NCBI GenBank assembly: GCA_947629275.1 | Contig: CANRDG010000010.1 | Location: 1-24,660 of the forward strand | From: an uncultured Clostridia bacterium | GTDB taxonomy: Bacteria; Bacillota; Clostridia; Oscillospirales; Ruminococcaceae | Direction: 5' to 3' | Length of the DNA: 24,660 bases | Shown here: positions 6,996 to 15,005 of the stretch, piece by piece | Layout: each line of letters starts with the position of its first letter | Numbering within the stretch: the first letter of the stretch is position 1 | Notes under the pieces: generated by a model | What the model was told of the DNA's origin: nothing | Database searches by the model: none | What the model saw: the letters and a program-made list of their open reading frames with translations, nothing else | Translations under genes and position numbers: made by a program

Positions 6996-7958
6996 ATGGC
7001 GTTTTTTGATAAAATAGGGCAGACGATCTCCGCAGGTGTTACAAGCGTTTCGGACTCTACCAAAACTTTTGCAGGCACTGCAAAGCTCAACAGCCAGATA
7101 AACACCGCGAAAAACAACATAAAAAAGACCTATGAGGACATGGGAAAGTATTACTACGACAACCGCGGCAATGCATCCACCGCCGAGCTTGACAGAATGT
7201 GCGATGAAATAGACAAGCTGAATGACGAGATACATGACCTAGAACTGAAAGTGAAGCTTGCAAAGGGCATAGTACCCTGCTCCAACTGCGGTGCGGACGT
7301 GTCAGTAAATTCGTCGTTCTGTGCAAACTGCGGCGCGAAAGTTGTTATGCCCACAGCCGCCGAAACAGTTCCCGAGGGTAAGAAAAAGTGCATTAAATGT
7401 GGCAGTATTGAAGATGCCGATACAAAATTCTGCTCGCAGTGCGGCACTAAAATGCCAGAAGAAGTGCAAGCTGTCGAGGAGACCAAGGTTTGTCCCAAAT
7501 GTGGCATAACCCAGCCCGCCGATATGAAATTCTGTGCAAACTGCGGCGCAAAGCTTGAAGAGCCTGCGGAAGAAAAACCTGCCGAAGCAATCGAAGAAAA
7601 ACCTGCCGAACTTGTCGAAGAAAAGCCCGAAGCAGTCGAAGAAAAAACTGTTGAAACGGCAGAAGAAAAACCTGCCGAGAAAGCCGAAGAAGCTAATGCT
7701 GCTGTCGCAGCGCCTGCGGAGCCTGTTGCCGCCCAGCCTGAGACTAAAGAGGAAACCGAAGATAAACCGCTCGTGTGCCCTAAATGCGGCAACAAAGAGC
7801 CTGAGGGTACGCGCTTTTGCTCTGAATGCGGCACACAGTTCGGCGCGTCAAAGGCTGTAGAAGCTGTTTCACCTGCCGACAGCGTGGTTTGCTCGAAGTG
7901 CGGCAACGTCGAACCCGGCGGCACACGCTTCTGCTCTGAATGCGGAAATAAGCTGTAA
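6996..7958 (+). CDS. Protein with five zinc ribbons and N-terminal coiled-coil region
   Basis: Unrecognised specific function. The 320 residues start with a helical, probably coiled-coil region (about 30-90). Five CxxC-x(10)-CxxC-type zinc ribbons follow, at about 95-112, 132-149, 166-183, 261-278 and 299-316. Between ribbons 3 and 4 is an acidic repeat region of EEKPAE-like units (about 187-258). Ribbons 4 and 5 are nearly identical (GTRFCSECG), suggesting recent duplication. No membrane segment is seen, so it is probably cytoplasmic. ATG 6996 is chosen over an upstream in-frame TTG because AAAGGAAGAA lies 5 nt before it. It is probably a single-gene unit, bounded by its own promoter and a terminator. 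A scaffold or protein-interaction role is inference. Confidence 0.8.
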   Translation: MAFFDKIGQTISAGVTSVSDSTKTFAGTAKLNSQINTAKNNIKKTYEDMGKYYYDNRGNASTAELDRMCDEIDKLNDEIHDLELKVKLAKGIVPCSNCGADVSVNSSFCANCGAKVVMPTAAETVPEGKKKCIKCGSIEDADTKFCSQCGTKMPEEVQAVEETKVCPKCGITQPADMKFCANCGAKLEEPAEEKPAEAIEEKPAELVEEKPEAVEEKTVETAEEKPAEKAEEANAAVAAPAEPVAAQPETKEETEDKPLVCPKCGNKEPEGTRFCSECGTQFGASKAVEAVSPADSVVCSKCGNVEPGGTRFCSECGNKL

Positions 7959-7979
7959 AGCTGTAAAACCGAACAAAAC

Positions 7980-8008
7980 AAAAGTCGGACATAAAGCCCG
8001 ACTTTTTT
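7980..8008. terminator. Bidirectional intrinsic terminator between convergent genes
   Basis: AAAAGTCGG (7980-7988) pairs with CCGACTTTT (7998-8006), with a T-run on each strand side. It lies between the zinc-ribbon gene (+) and the CapA-like gene (-), ending 2 bp before the CapA stop codon, and can serve both. Confidence 0.85.
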
Positions 8009-8010
8009 AT

Positions 8011-9399
8011 TTAATTATCCTCCGTCACGACCCCGTCAGCGCCGACCGTCGCGTTGATGTTGTAACTATTCAGTGCGTCAATAATGCGCTGACCCTCAGC
8101 CTCGCCGCCAACATAGGTCGTCTTGCAGTCGCGCTGCGTGGCAGGGTAGAACGTGCATTCAAGCGAGTTGTCGTCGTTTATCGTAACGCCCACCAGCCCC
8201 GTGTCAATGTCATAATGGCTGAACCAGAAGTTTCCCAGATTGTAGAAAATAGGCACGCCCTTGTAGTATTCAATACCCTGCAAACAGTGCGCGTGCGAGC
8301 CTATGATGAGATCCGCCCCTGCATCAACGTACATATAACCTGTTTCAGGCTGAACGTCCTCCAGCTCGTGGCTGTCTTCTGTGCCCCAGTGAACGTTCGC
8401 AATAACAAGGTCGGCGTTCTTTTTCGCCTCTTTTATGACCTCAATAAACGCATCGGGCTCGTAGCAGCGCAGAGTTCCCGAGGTAGTCTCCGTTGCTTCG
8501 GGTGTAAGAGCAGTCCATTTTTCTGCCCTGGTCGCCGCAACGTATGCTATCTTTCTGCCCTCAATGATGTAGTATATAGGCTTTTTAGCATCTTCGATGT
8601 TCTCGCCTGCGCCTACGTGCTTAATATTCGCTTCGTCAAGCGTTGCAAGCGTGTCGGTGAACGAATCAGGGCCGTAATCGTAGCAGTGATTGTTCGCAAG
8701 GTCAACTATATCAATGCCCATTTCTCCGTAGATAGAAACGTGCGACGGGTCAGCTATAAAGCAAAACGCCTTTTCGGGTATGCGTTCGCCGCGCGTTGAA
8801 AAGCAAAATTCGTTGTTGAGCATCGCAATATCAGCCGTCTTCATCTTGTCGATAAGAAACGGCGAAATGCAGTCTGAAATGCCGCTCGTGGTCTTGTAAT
8901 GCTCCATTACCGTCCAGTTGTCGGCAAGGCCTATGTCGCCGCCGAACGTCAGCTGTATGCCGTCCACGCCGTTTGAGGGCATAACAATAATGTTGTCGGT
9001 GTTGTATACCGCGCCCGTGTAGTAGTCGTTTGTCACCTTAACGGTCATTCCCGTAAGTTCAAACCACTTCTGCGCCGAAAATTCGCCGTCTCCGAATGCC
9101 TCGTTTATCTTGTCAAGCAGCATCGGGTCTTCGGTGAACTCAACGCACCATTCAAAAAAGTCGCTCGTCGCCTGGAGCCCCGAGTCAAACCCTTGAAAAA
9201 GCTGTTGAAGCTGCGCAGGCGTTACCTCGGGCGAATCGTTTGAAATGTCGCTTTGTCCGCTCTCGGAACTTTCGGGTGCGCTCAAACTGTTGCTGTCATC
9301 TTGCGATTTTATGTCCTTTTTGGCGATCTCGTTGCACGCCGTCAGCTGAAAAGTCATCACCATCGAGGCGGCAAAAGCAGCCATTCTTTTAATTTTCAT
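8011..9399 (-). CDS. CapA-like lipoprotein with metallophosphatase-type fold
   Basis: The protein belongs to the CapA/PGA_cap family, first known from poly-gamma-glutamate capsule synthesis but widespread with unknown function. A lipoprotein signal ends in LTAC (C22), followed by a Ser/Asp/Glu-rich linker and a helical region. The family domain spans about 149-395: LTFGGDIGLAD (150-160), DLANNHCYDYG (233-243), NVHWGTED (335-342), GSHAHCLQG (367-375) and NLGNFWFS (387-394). No capB or capC is adjacent, so capsule synthesis cannot be claimed. ATG 9399 is chosen because GGAGTTGATAGC precedes it; this gives 462 residues. It is the last gene of the lysine-riboswitch operon, 4 nt after the TIM-barrel gene. 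Confidence 0.85.
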   Translation of the reverse strand: MKIKRMAAFAASMVMTFQLTACNEIAKKDIKSQDDSNSLSAPESSESGQSDISNDSPEVTPAQLQQLFQGFDSGLQATSDFFEWCVEFTEDPMLLDKINEAFGDGEFSAQKWFELTGMTVKVTNDYYTGAVYNTDNIIVMPSNGVDGIQLTFGGDIGLADNWTVMEHYKTTSGISDCISPFLIDKMKTADIAMLNNEFCFSTRGERIPEKAFCFIADPSHVSIYGEMGIDIVDLANNHCYDYGPDSFTDTLATLDEANIKHVGAGENIEDAKKPIYYIIEGRKIAYVAATRAEKWTALTPEATETTSGTLRCYEPDAFIEVIKEAKKNADLVIANVHWGTEDSHELEDVQPETGYMYVDAGADLIIGSHAHCLQGIEYYKGVPIFYNLGNFWFSHYDIDTGLVGVTINDDNSLECTFYPATQRDCKTTYVGGEAEGQRIIDALNSYNINATVGADGVVTEDN

Positions 9400-9403
9400 G
9401 CTA

Positions 9404-10216
9404 TCAACTCCGATCAAGATATGCTCTTATTTTATCAAAGCAATCGTTCAGAAGCGTGGTGTTCACCATGCCATTTTGGTCAAAAGCTGTCGCCTCTGCG
9501 GTAAGGCAGCCGCTGTAATTCTCGCTTTTGAGCTTTCCAAAAAACTTGTCAAAATCAATATGTCCCATGCCTATGGGCAAAGTTTTAAGCGCCTGCCATT
9601 CCATGTATCCGCCACCGTAATCGTTGACGTGCAGGTGCCTTACATTTTGCCAAAGCCGTTTGTACCCATCGCCGCAAAAAAGCTCGTCCTGCTCGTGAAA
9701 AGCAGCCATTTTTGTATCATAAATAAGCCCTGCATCGGGGTATGTATCAACAAGCTGCTGCCAGCGTGTCAAAGGGTCTTTTTCGTGGCAAACAACGTTT
9801 TCTATAAGAAGATCTATGCTGTGATTTTCAGCTATCTTCCGAAGCGCCCCATACCCTTTAAGACTGTTATCAAAATTGCTGTCGGATATAATACCGTTCC
9901 ACAAATGCAAAACAGCCTTGAAAGCGCCTATTTCGTTTGCAATACGGCAGTTAAGCTCAAACCTGCGAGCTGCCTCGTCAAACTCACCCTTAGTTACAAA
10001 CTCGCCGATGTACTTTTCAAAATGCATAACAGGGAAGGGCACACCCAAACTTTTCAGCTCCATAAGAAGCTTGTCCGTCCTGTCGTACCAGCTGTCGTAC
10101 ATCATAAACTCAAAGCCGTCGCAGTTTATCAGCGGACAAAGCTCTTTCAGCAGCTCAAAACGCCTGCCGTTGGGTCTGCCGAGCAGCGCACCCGTTGAGC
10201 AAAGCACCCTGTTCAT
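9404..10216 (-). CDS. TIM-barrel sugar isomerase/epimerase-like protein (AP endonuclease 2 superfamily)
   Basis: The 270-residue protein has the xylose-isomerase-like TIM-barrel pattern. Candidate divalent metal ligands sit at strand ends: E139 (LLIEN), D167 (IYDTK), H174, H196 (HLHVND) and E241 (LTAEA). The family includes sugar and inositol isomerases, epimerases and endonuclease IV, so the substrate cannot be named. Its ATG overlaps the stop of the DUF3783-like gene by 4 nt, and its stop is 4 nt before the CapA-like start. It is therefore translationally coupled within a lysine-controlled operon. That setting hints at wall precursor or amino-sugar chemistry, but only as a guess. Confidence 0.75.
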   Translation of the reverse strand: MNRVLCSTGALLGRPNGRRFELLKELCPLINCDGFEFMMYDSWYDRTDKLLMELKSLGVPFPVMHFEKYIGEFVTKGEFDEAARRFELNCRIANEIGAFKAVLHLWNGIISDSNFDNSLKGYGALRKIAENHSIDLLIENVVCHEKDPLTRWQQLVDTYPDAGLIYDTKMAAFHEQDELFCGDGYKRLWQNVRHLHVNDYGGGYMEWQALKTLPIGMGHIDFDKFFGKLKSENYSGCLTAEATAFDQNGMVNTTLLNDCFDKIRAYLDRS

Positions 10217-10608
10217 GACTTTATACCATGCATGGTATTGTGTTCTTTTTCAAGCTCTGCCACCAGCGCGCCCAACGCCCACGCCTTGTTGGTGTCGGTC
10301 ACAACGCATTTCAGGTCAACGGTGTTTTTGCTCTCGCGCAGCCGCCCAAGTATAGTATTCATAGTTTGGTTATCAACACCCGAGAACACAATCGCCTCGC
10401 TCTGCGGTATCTCGCACTGCATAATATCTCCCGAAAAGCCCTTATAACCGCACAAATACCCCACCGAGTACACCGCGTTCATAGTGTCAAGCTGCACAGG
10501 CTGAACGCCTGCCTCGCTGCATATCTGCGCTACGTCATTAGAGCGCAGATTTTCAAGATTGTAAAGCAGCGCAGTCGGCGTGATCTTAGTCTGTATCCTA
10601 GCTTTCAT
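10213..10608 (-). CDS. DUF3783-like protein
   Basis: The 131-residue protein has a C-terminal region (about 72-123) resembling DUF3783: a short beta-helix unit (AIVFSGVDNQTMNTILGRL), then KCVVTDTNKAWALGALVAELEKEH. The middle part holds a GYLCGYKGFSG segment with several cysteines. No catalytic motif or membrane segment is visible and the function is unknown. The SD is AAGGAGCAAAGC directly before ATG. It lies 11 nt after dapB and overlaps the TIM-barrel gene by 4 nt, so all three are one transcript. The family assignment is from memory of the domain pattern. Confidence 0.7.
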   Translation of the reverse strand: MKARIQTKITPTALLYNLENLRSNDVAQICSEAGVQPVQLDTMNAVYSVGYLCGYKGFSGDIMQCEIPQSEAIVFSGVDNQTMNTILGRLRESKNTVDLKCVVTDTNKAWALGALVAELEKEHNTMHGIKS

Positions 10609-10619
10609 GCTTTGCTCCT

Positions 10620-11378
10620 TTACTTAACATCTTTCATAAGGTCTGACATATCGTAAATGCCTGCACCCATTTTAGAAAGATACACAGCTGCGTTTACAGC
10701 ACCCACGGCAAATACTTCTTTTGAAGCCGCCTGGTGCGAAAGGGTTATCACCTCGTCGCGCCCTGCAAATATTATCTCATGTTCGCCAACAATTGTGCCG
10801 CCACGTATCGAGTGTATGCCTATCTCATTTTCAGATCTCTTTCGGCGCTGCGAATGGCGGTCGTAGATGTAGCTTTTCGGCTCGTCAAGAACCTCATTTA
10901 TAGCGTTTGCAAGCATTAAAGCCGTGCCGCTGGGGGCGTCAAGCTTTTGATTGTGGTGCTTTTCAACTATCTCAATGTCAAACTGTCCGCCTAAAATTTT
11001 AGCGGCAGTTTTAGCAAGCGTTGACAAAAGATTTATGCCAAGCGACATATTCCACGTAAAGAACACGGGTATCTGCTCCGCCGCAGACTTAATTTTTGCT
11101 ATATCTCCGTCGGTGTAGCCCGTGGTAGCAGCTACCAGCGCCACGTTGTTTGTAAGGCAGTATTCCAGAAGATCCCCCAGTACCGAAGGGTGCGAAAAAT
11201 CAATAATAACGTCGGGCCTTTCCGCAAGCTCCTGCGGCTTTTTAACTATAGGAAAATCAGCTTGCCCCTCGCCAATGTCAATACCTGCGCAAACGCGGCA
11301 GTCCTCGCGCGTCGCAATAATGTTTGCAAGCACTCTGCCCATTTTGCCCAAAGCGCCGCACAATACAATGTTCACCAT
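10620..11378 (-). CDS. dapB: 4-hydroxy-tetrahydrodipicolinate reductase
   Basis: DapB reduces hydroxy-tetrahydrodipicolinate with NAD(P)H to tetrahydrodipicolinate, the branch compound for lysine and diaminopimelate. The Rossmann motif GALGKMG is at 8-14. The family signature EKHHNQKLDAPSGTA (139-153) holds the catalytic His-His-x-x-Lys residues. The 252-residue length is normal. The start is supported by AGAGGA about 8 nt upstream. It lies 62 bp after dapA in the same direction. Confidence 0.97.
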   Translation of the reverse strand: MVNIVLCGALGKMGRVLANIIATREDCRVCAGIDIGEGQADFPIVKKPQELAERPDVIIDFSHPSVLGDLLEYCLTNNVALVAATTGYTDGDIAKIKSAAEQIPVFFTWNMSLGINLLSTLAKTAAKILGGQFDIEIVEKHHNQKLDAPSGTALMLANAINEVLDEPKSYIYDRHSQRRKRSENEIGIHSIRGGTIVGEHEIIFAGRDEVITLSHQAASKEVFAVGAVNAAVYLSKMGAGIYDMSDLMKDVK

Positions 11379-11440
11379 ATTTTTTATCCTCTTATGTATA
11401 TATTTGTATGGGGATACAGCGCGCCGTATCCCCGTTTATG

Positions 11441-12331
11441 TTATTTCAGCAGACCTATATTCTCCATAGCTGCTTTAAGTGTTGCCTTGCCGTTTTCATT
11501 CATTTCTACCAGCGGCATTCTGCACGGTCCTGCCTTGAATCCCATAAGGTTCAGAGCCTCTTTTACAGGTATCGGGTTCACATCGCAGAAAAGCGCGTTT
11601 GCAAACTCTAAAACGCCCAAAAACTTCTTGTTCGCATCGGCAAAGTTGCCGTCAAGGCAAAGCTGGCATATCTCGTGAGTCTCAAACGGCATACAGTTTG
11701 AAAGCACCGATATAACGCCCTTTCCGCCAAGAGCCATAATAGGTACTATTTGATCATCGTTGCCGCTGTATATCGTCAGATCGTCGCCGCACAGTGCAGC
11801 AATTTTAGCCACCTGGCTTATGTTTCCGCTTGCCTCTTTTACAGCAACTATGTTCTCGACCTTTGAAAGTTTCAGACAGGTCTCGGGAGTTATGTTCACG
11901 CCCGTTCTTGACGGCACATTGTAAAGGATTATCGGCAGGTCAACAGCATTTGCAATGGCAGTAAAATGCGCCACAAGCCCTGCCTGCGATGTCTTGTTGT
12001 AGTAAGGCGTAACGCACAGCAGCGCATCAGCGCCAAGAGCCTCCGCCTTCTTTGAAAGATTTACGGCATACTCTGTGTGGTTAGAGCCCGTACCTGCAAT
12101 AACAGGCACTCTCTTAGCCGTCTTTTCCACCGCGAAACGTATGCACTCAACGTGTTCTTCGTCGGTCATCGTGGCGCTTTCGCCCGTTGTTCCGCAAATA
12201 ACAATTGCATCTGTTCCATTGTCTATGTTGAAATCTATAAGCTTGCCCAGACCATCAAAATTTATCGTTCCGTCGTCATACATTGGTGTCGCGATAGCCA
12301 CCGCTGCACCCGTAAAAATAATAGGCTTCAT
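11441..12331 (-). CDS. dapA: 4-hydroxy-tetrahydrodipicolinate synthase
   Basis: DapA condenses pyruvate with aspartate semialdehyde. The Schiff-base lysine is K165 in VAVKEASG; Y137 and R142 lie in YNVPSRTG, and the substrate-binding GTTGES motif is at 47-52. ATG 12331 is chosen over an in-frame ATG at 12394 because AAAGGAACGAAAC precedes it and the protein then begins, as family members do, just before the first barrel strand (296 residues). The stop of asd lies 25 nt upstream, so asd, dapA and dapB are cotranscribed. Feedback inhibition by lysine cannot be judged from the sequence. Confidence 0.97.
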   Translation of the reverse strand: MKPIIFTGAAVAIATPMYDDGTINFDGLGKLIDFNIDNGTDAIVICGTTGESATMTDEEHVECIRFAVEKTAKRVPVIAGTGSNHTEYAVNLSKKAEALGADALLCVTPYYNKTSQAGLVAHFTAIANAVDLPIILYNVPSRTGVNITPETCLKLSKVENIVAVKEASGNISQVAKIAALCGDDLTIYSGNDDQIVPIMALGGKGVISVLSNCMPFETHEICQLCLDGNFADANKKFLGVLEFANALFCDVNPIPVKEALNLMGFKAGPCRMPLVEMNENGKATLKAAMENIGLLK

Positions 12332-12356
12332 AAAGTTTCGTTCCTTTCTGTATAGT

Positions 12357-13433
12357 TTAGTCAAAGTATCCCTTAGCCGCCAAAAGCTCTGCAAGAAGCA
12401 CCGCTCCGCCTGCCGCGCCCCTTAATGTGTTGTGGCTCAGGCATACGAATTTGTAGTCGTACTGCGTGTCCTCGCGCAGCCTGCCGATAGATATAGCCAT
12501 GCCGCCTTCCATATCTCTGTCAAGCTTGGTCTGAGGGCGGTCGTCCTCTTCAAAGTAATTCAAAAACTGTTTCGGCGCAGAGGGCAATTCAAGCTCCTGC
12601 GGCACGCCCGAAAATTCTTTCCAAGCTTTAAGTATGTCTTCTTTTGAGGGCTTGTTTTCAAAAGATACGAATGCCGCCGCAATGTGACCGTTAGAAACAG
12701 GCACTCTCAGGCACTGCGTTGTGATAGACGGCACAGTCGCATCAACTATCTTGTCACCCTCTATTTTGCCCCATACTTTCAGCGGCTCTAAGTTCGATTT
12801 TTCTTCTTCTCCGCCGATGTAGGGAATAACGTTGTCTATCATTTCAGGCCATGTCTTGAAAGTCTTTCCTGCGCCCGAAATAGCCTGATATGTGCAGGCA
12901 AGCACCTTTGTAATGCCGTACTTCCTGAGAGGGTGCAGCGCAGGCACATAGCTCTGTATCGAGCAGTTTGACTTTACCGCAATAAAGCCCCTCTTTGTGC
13001 CAAGGCGCTTTCTCTGCGCGTTTATTATCTCAATGTGTTCTGGGTTCAGCTCGGGTATAACCATAGGTACGTCGTCGGTGTGCCTGTGAGCCGAGTTGTT
13101 CGAGATAACGGGGCACTCAGCCTTTGCGTACATCTCCTCCAGAGCCTTTATCTCGTCTTTTTTCATATTCACCGCGCAGAACACAAAGTCTACCATAGAA
13201 GCAATTTTTTCAACGTCCGCCTGCGCGTCCATAATGACCATGTCTTCCATAGCTTTCGGCATCGGCGTGTCCATAGCCCAGCGCTCGCCGACTGCCTCTT
13301 TGTAGGTCTTGCCTGCCGTTCTTGAAGATGCCGCAAGCACCTTTACTTCAAACCACGGGTGATTTTCCAAAAGAGAAGCAAATCTCTGTCCTACCATGCC
13401 CGTTGCGCCGATGATACCAACATTGTAATGCAT
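12357..13433 (-). CDS. asd: Aspartate-semialdehyde dehydrogenase, archaeal/fungal-type branch
   Basis: Asd makes aspartate semialdehyde from aspartyl phosphate with NADPH. The NADP motif GATGMVGQR is at 9-17, and the catalytic cysteine is C157 in SNCS. VSNGH and the final SHNTLRGAAGGAVLLAE block are typical of the archaeal/fungal-like branch rather than the classic E. coli type. The 358-residue length fits that branch. The SD TAAGGAGTAATAAATT precedes ATG 13433. It is the first gene after the lysine riboswitch, which should switch the whole operon. No aspartokinase gene is in the window. Confidence 0.95.
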   Translation of the reverse strand: MHYNVGIIGATGMVGQRFASLLENHPWFEVKVLAASSRTAGKTYKEAVGERWAMDTPMPKAMEDMVIMDAQADVEKIASMVDFVFCAVNMKKDEIKALEEMYAKAECPVISNNSAHRHTDDVPMVIPELNPEHIEIINAQRKRLGTKRGFIAVKSNCSIQSYVPALHPLRKYGITKVLACTYQAISGAGKTFKTWPEMIDNVIPYIGGEEEKSNLEPLKVWGKIEGDKIVDATVPSITTQCLRVPVSNGHIAAAFVSFENKPSKEDILKAWKEFSGVPQELELPSAPKQFLNYFEEDDRPQTKLDRDMEGGMAISIGRLREDTQYDYKFVCLSHNTLRGAAGGAVLLAELLAAKGYFD

Positions 13434-13543
13434 AATTTATTACTCCTTATTATGTTCATTTGTTCCGGCATTTTGCAAAATACACAAAATAAGCGTCTTT
13501 GTGACCGCTATAATGCACGAAACATAAAAATTGCCCGAAAGTT

Positions 13544-13570
13544 AAAAAAATCGGTTGAAAAACAGCCGAT
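13544..13570 (-). terminator. Riboswitch-controlled intrinsic terminator
   Basis: On the minus strand ATCGGCTG and CAACCGAT form a stem around a U-rich loop, followed by seven T residues (13550-13544). It lies about 45 nt after the closing helix of the lysine riboswitch and before asd. Its outer bases belong to a GTATGAT sequence (13569-13575) that can pair with the riboswitch P5 5' arm. Confidence 0.85.
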
Positions 13571-13614
13571 CATACAATATAATATTAAGTAGTGTGTTTA
13601 TCATTTTTGTGGTA

Positions 13615-13800
13615 AACAATAGCACTCCATCATACTGTATGATGACAATCACGACCCTGTTGAGACCGTGATCAGCAGCGGAGCTCCCCAATTCTCCAAA
13701 GCTTCGGCGGCATTGCCTTTCACTTGCATTATGCACCGGGTGTGCCGCGTGATGAACACGCAAAGGCAAGTTACTTTTCGTTGCCGCGCCTCTATCTGTT
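13615..13800 (-). promoter_or_regulatory. Lysine riboswitch (L-box)
   Basis: The minus strand matches the lysine riboswitch core as in Bacillus lysC. It has GATAGAGG followed by a CGCGGC/AGTA region, then TGCCTTTG and GAAAGGCA arms, GCCGCCGAAGC, and TGTCATCATAC...GTATGATGGAGTGCTAT at the end. The closing P1 helix is formed by AACAGATAG (13800-13792) and CTATTGTT (13622-13615) with one bulged G. When lysine binds, P1-P5 form and the terminator at 13544-13570 should fold, shutting off asd-dapA-dapB and the three genes after them. The identification is by conserved motifs and helices read by eye. Confidence 0.92.
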
Positions 13801-13806
13801 GATACT

Positions 13807-13835
13807 ATAATAGCAGAATTTTTTGTCCGTGTCAA
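13807..13835 (-). promoter_or_regulatory. Sigma-A promoter of the asd-dapA-dapB operon
   Basis: On the minus strand TTGACA (13835-13830), a 17-nt spacer and TATTAT (13812-13807) sit directly upstream of the riboswitch. The expected start point is within a few bases of its 5' end. This is the only strong promoter seen for the six-gene operon. Confidence 0.88.
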
Positions 13836-13927
13836 CACATTTTTATCATTTTCGGAGATTTTGACCTTACAAAGCCTTAATATCCCCGAATAACTGTATA
13901 TTATTCCAAAGCAAATGAGGTTTTTTC

Positions 13928-14983
13928 ATGCAAGATAGTCTTGATCTTAACGATCTGAAACGTTCCGATTTTTTTTATGAACTTCCGCAGGAGCTTATAG
14001 CTCAAACGCCCGTCGAGCCTCGCAACTCGTCACGGCTTTTGCATCTTGACCGCAAAACGGGCGCAGTCACGCACGACCGTTTTTATAATCTATGCAATTA
14101 TCTTAAAAATGGTGACCTGCTTGTGCTCAACGACAGCCGCGTTATACCTGCGCGCATTTACGGCGAGCGAGCGGATACCCACAGTTTTATAGAGTTTTTG
14201 CTGCTGGAGCAGAAAGAAAACATGGTGTGGGAGCTTATCTGCCGCCCCGGTAAAAAAGCAAAAGTCGGCACACGGTTTTCGTTTGGCGAGGGTCTTTTGA
14301 AAGCGGAGATAATCGAGGTCAAAGACGACGGCAACCGCATAGCAAGGTTTGAGTGCGAGAGCGGCAATATATATTCCGCGCTTGATGAGATAGGTCAGAT
14401 GCCCCTGCCGCCGTATATTACAGAAAAACTTAAAGATAAAGAGCGTTATCAGACCGTCTACAGCCGCGAACTTGGCTCTGCGGCAGCACCCACGGCAGGT
14501 CTGCACTTTACAAAACAGCAGCTTGAGGAAATAAAGCAAATGGGCGTCGGCATAGCCTACGTTACGCTTCATATAGGACTGGGTACCTTCCGTCCAGTGA
14601 AAGAAGATAAGGTGCTGGATCACAAAATGCACAGCGAGCATTACGAATTGCCGCAGATCACCGCCGATATGATAAACCAAACCAAAGAAAGCGGCGGCAG
14701 AGTTATAGCGGTGGGTACTACATCATGCCGAACTCTTGAAAGCGTGGCGCAGCAGTATGGCAAAATAGCGCCATGCCACGGCAGCACAGATATTTTTATC
14801 TATCCCGGGTATGAATTTAAGGTGCTTGACGGACTTGTGACGAACTTTCATCTGCCCGAAAGTACGCTGATAATGCTTGTTTCAGCCTTTGCAGGGTACG
14901 AAAATACCATGCGCGCATACGAAATAGCAGTCAAAGAGCATTACAGGTTTTTTTCATTTGGGGATAGTATGATAATTTTGTGA
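13928..14983 (+). CDS. queA: S-adenosylmethionine:tRNA ribosyltransferase-isomerase
   Basis: QueA moves the ribosyl part of SAM onto the 7-aminomethyl-7-deazaguanine in tRNA anticodons, giving epoxyqueuosine. The 351-residue length is normal. Visible family motifs are LNDSRVIPARIYG, AAPTAGLHFT, TLHIGLGTFRPV and VGTTSCRTLES. The SD GAGG lies about 9 nt before ATG. The gene diverges from the lysine-riboswitch operon; its own promoter is not clear in the 90 bp between them. It is followed 22 nt later by a PAS protein and then tgt, forming a queuosine operon with one extra gene. Confidence 0.97.
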   Translation: MQDSLDLNDLKRSDFFYELPQELIAQTPVEPRNSSRLLHLDRKTGAVTHDRFYNLCNYLKNGDLLVLNDSRVIPARIYGERADTHSFIEFLLLEQKENMVWELICRPGKKAKVGTRFSFGEGLLKAEIIEVKDDGNRIARFECESGNIYSALDEIGQMPLPPYITEKLKDKERYQTVYSRELGSAAAPTAGLHFTKQQLEEIKQMGVGIAYVTLHIGLGTFRPVKEDKVLDHKMHSEHYELPQITADMINQTKESGGRVIAVGTTSCRTLESVAQQYGKIAPCHGSTDIFIYPGYEFKVLDGLVTNFHLPESTLIMLVSAFAGYENTMRAYEIAVKEHYRFFSFGDSMIIL

Positions 14984-15005
14984 TATTCTAAAAGGAGGAC
15001 AACCC

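Noticed and set aside
7154..7981. 275-codon frame antisense to the zinc-ribbon gene
   Set aside because: Ser/Phe-rich composition mirrors the Glu/Lys codons of the real gene; the plus strand shows intact zinc ribbons, an SD and a promoter.
8011..9399. Poly-gamma-glutamate capsule operon
   Set aside because: Only a CapA-like protein is present; no capB or capC homologues are nearby, and the family is broad.
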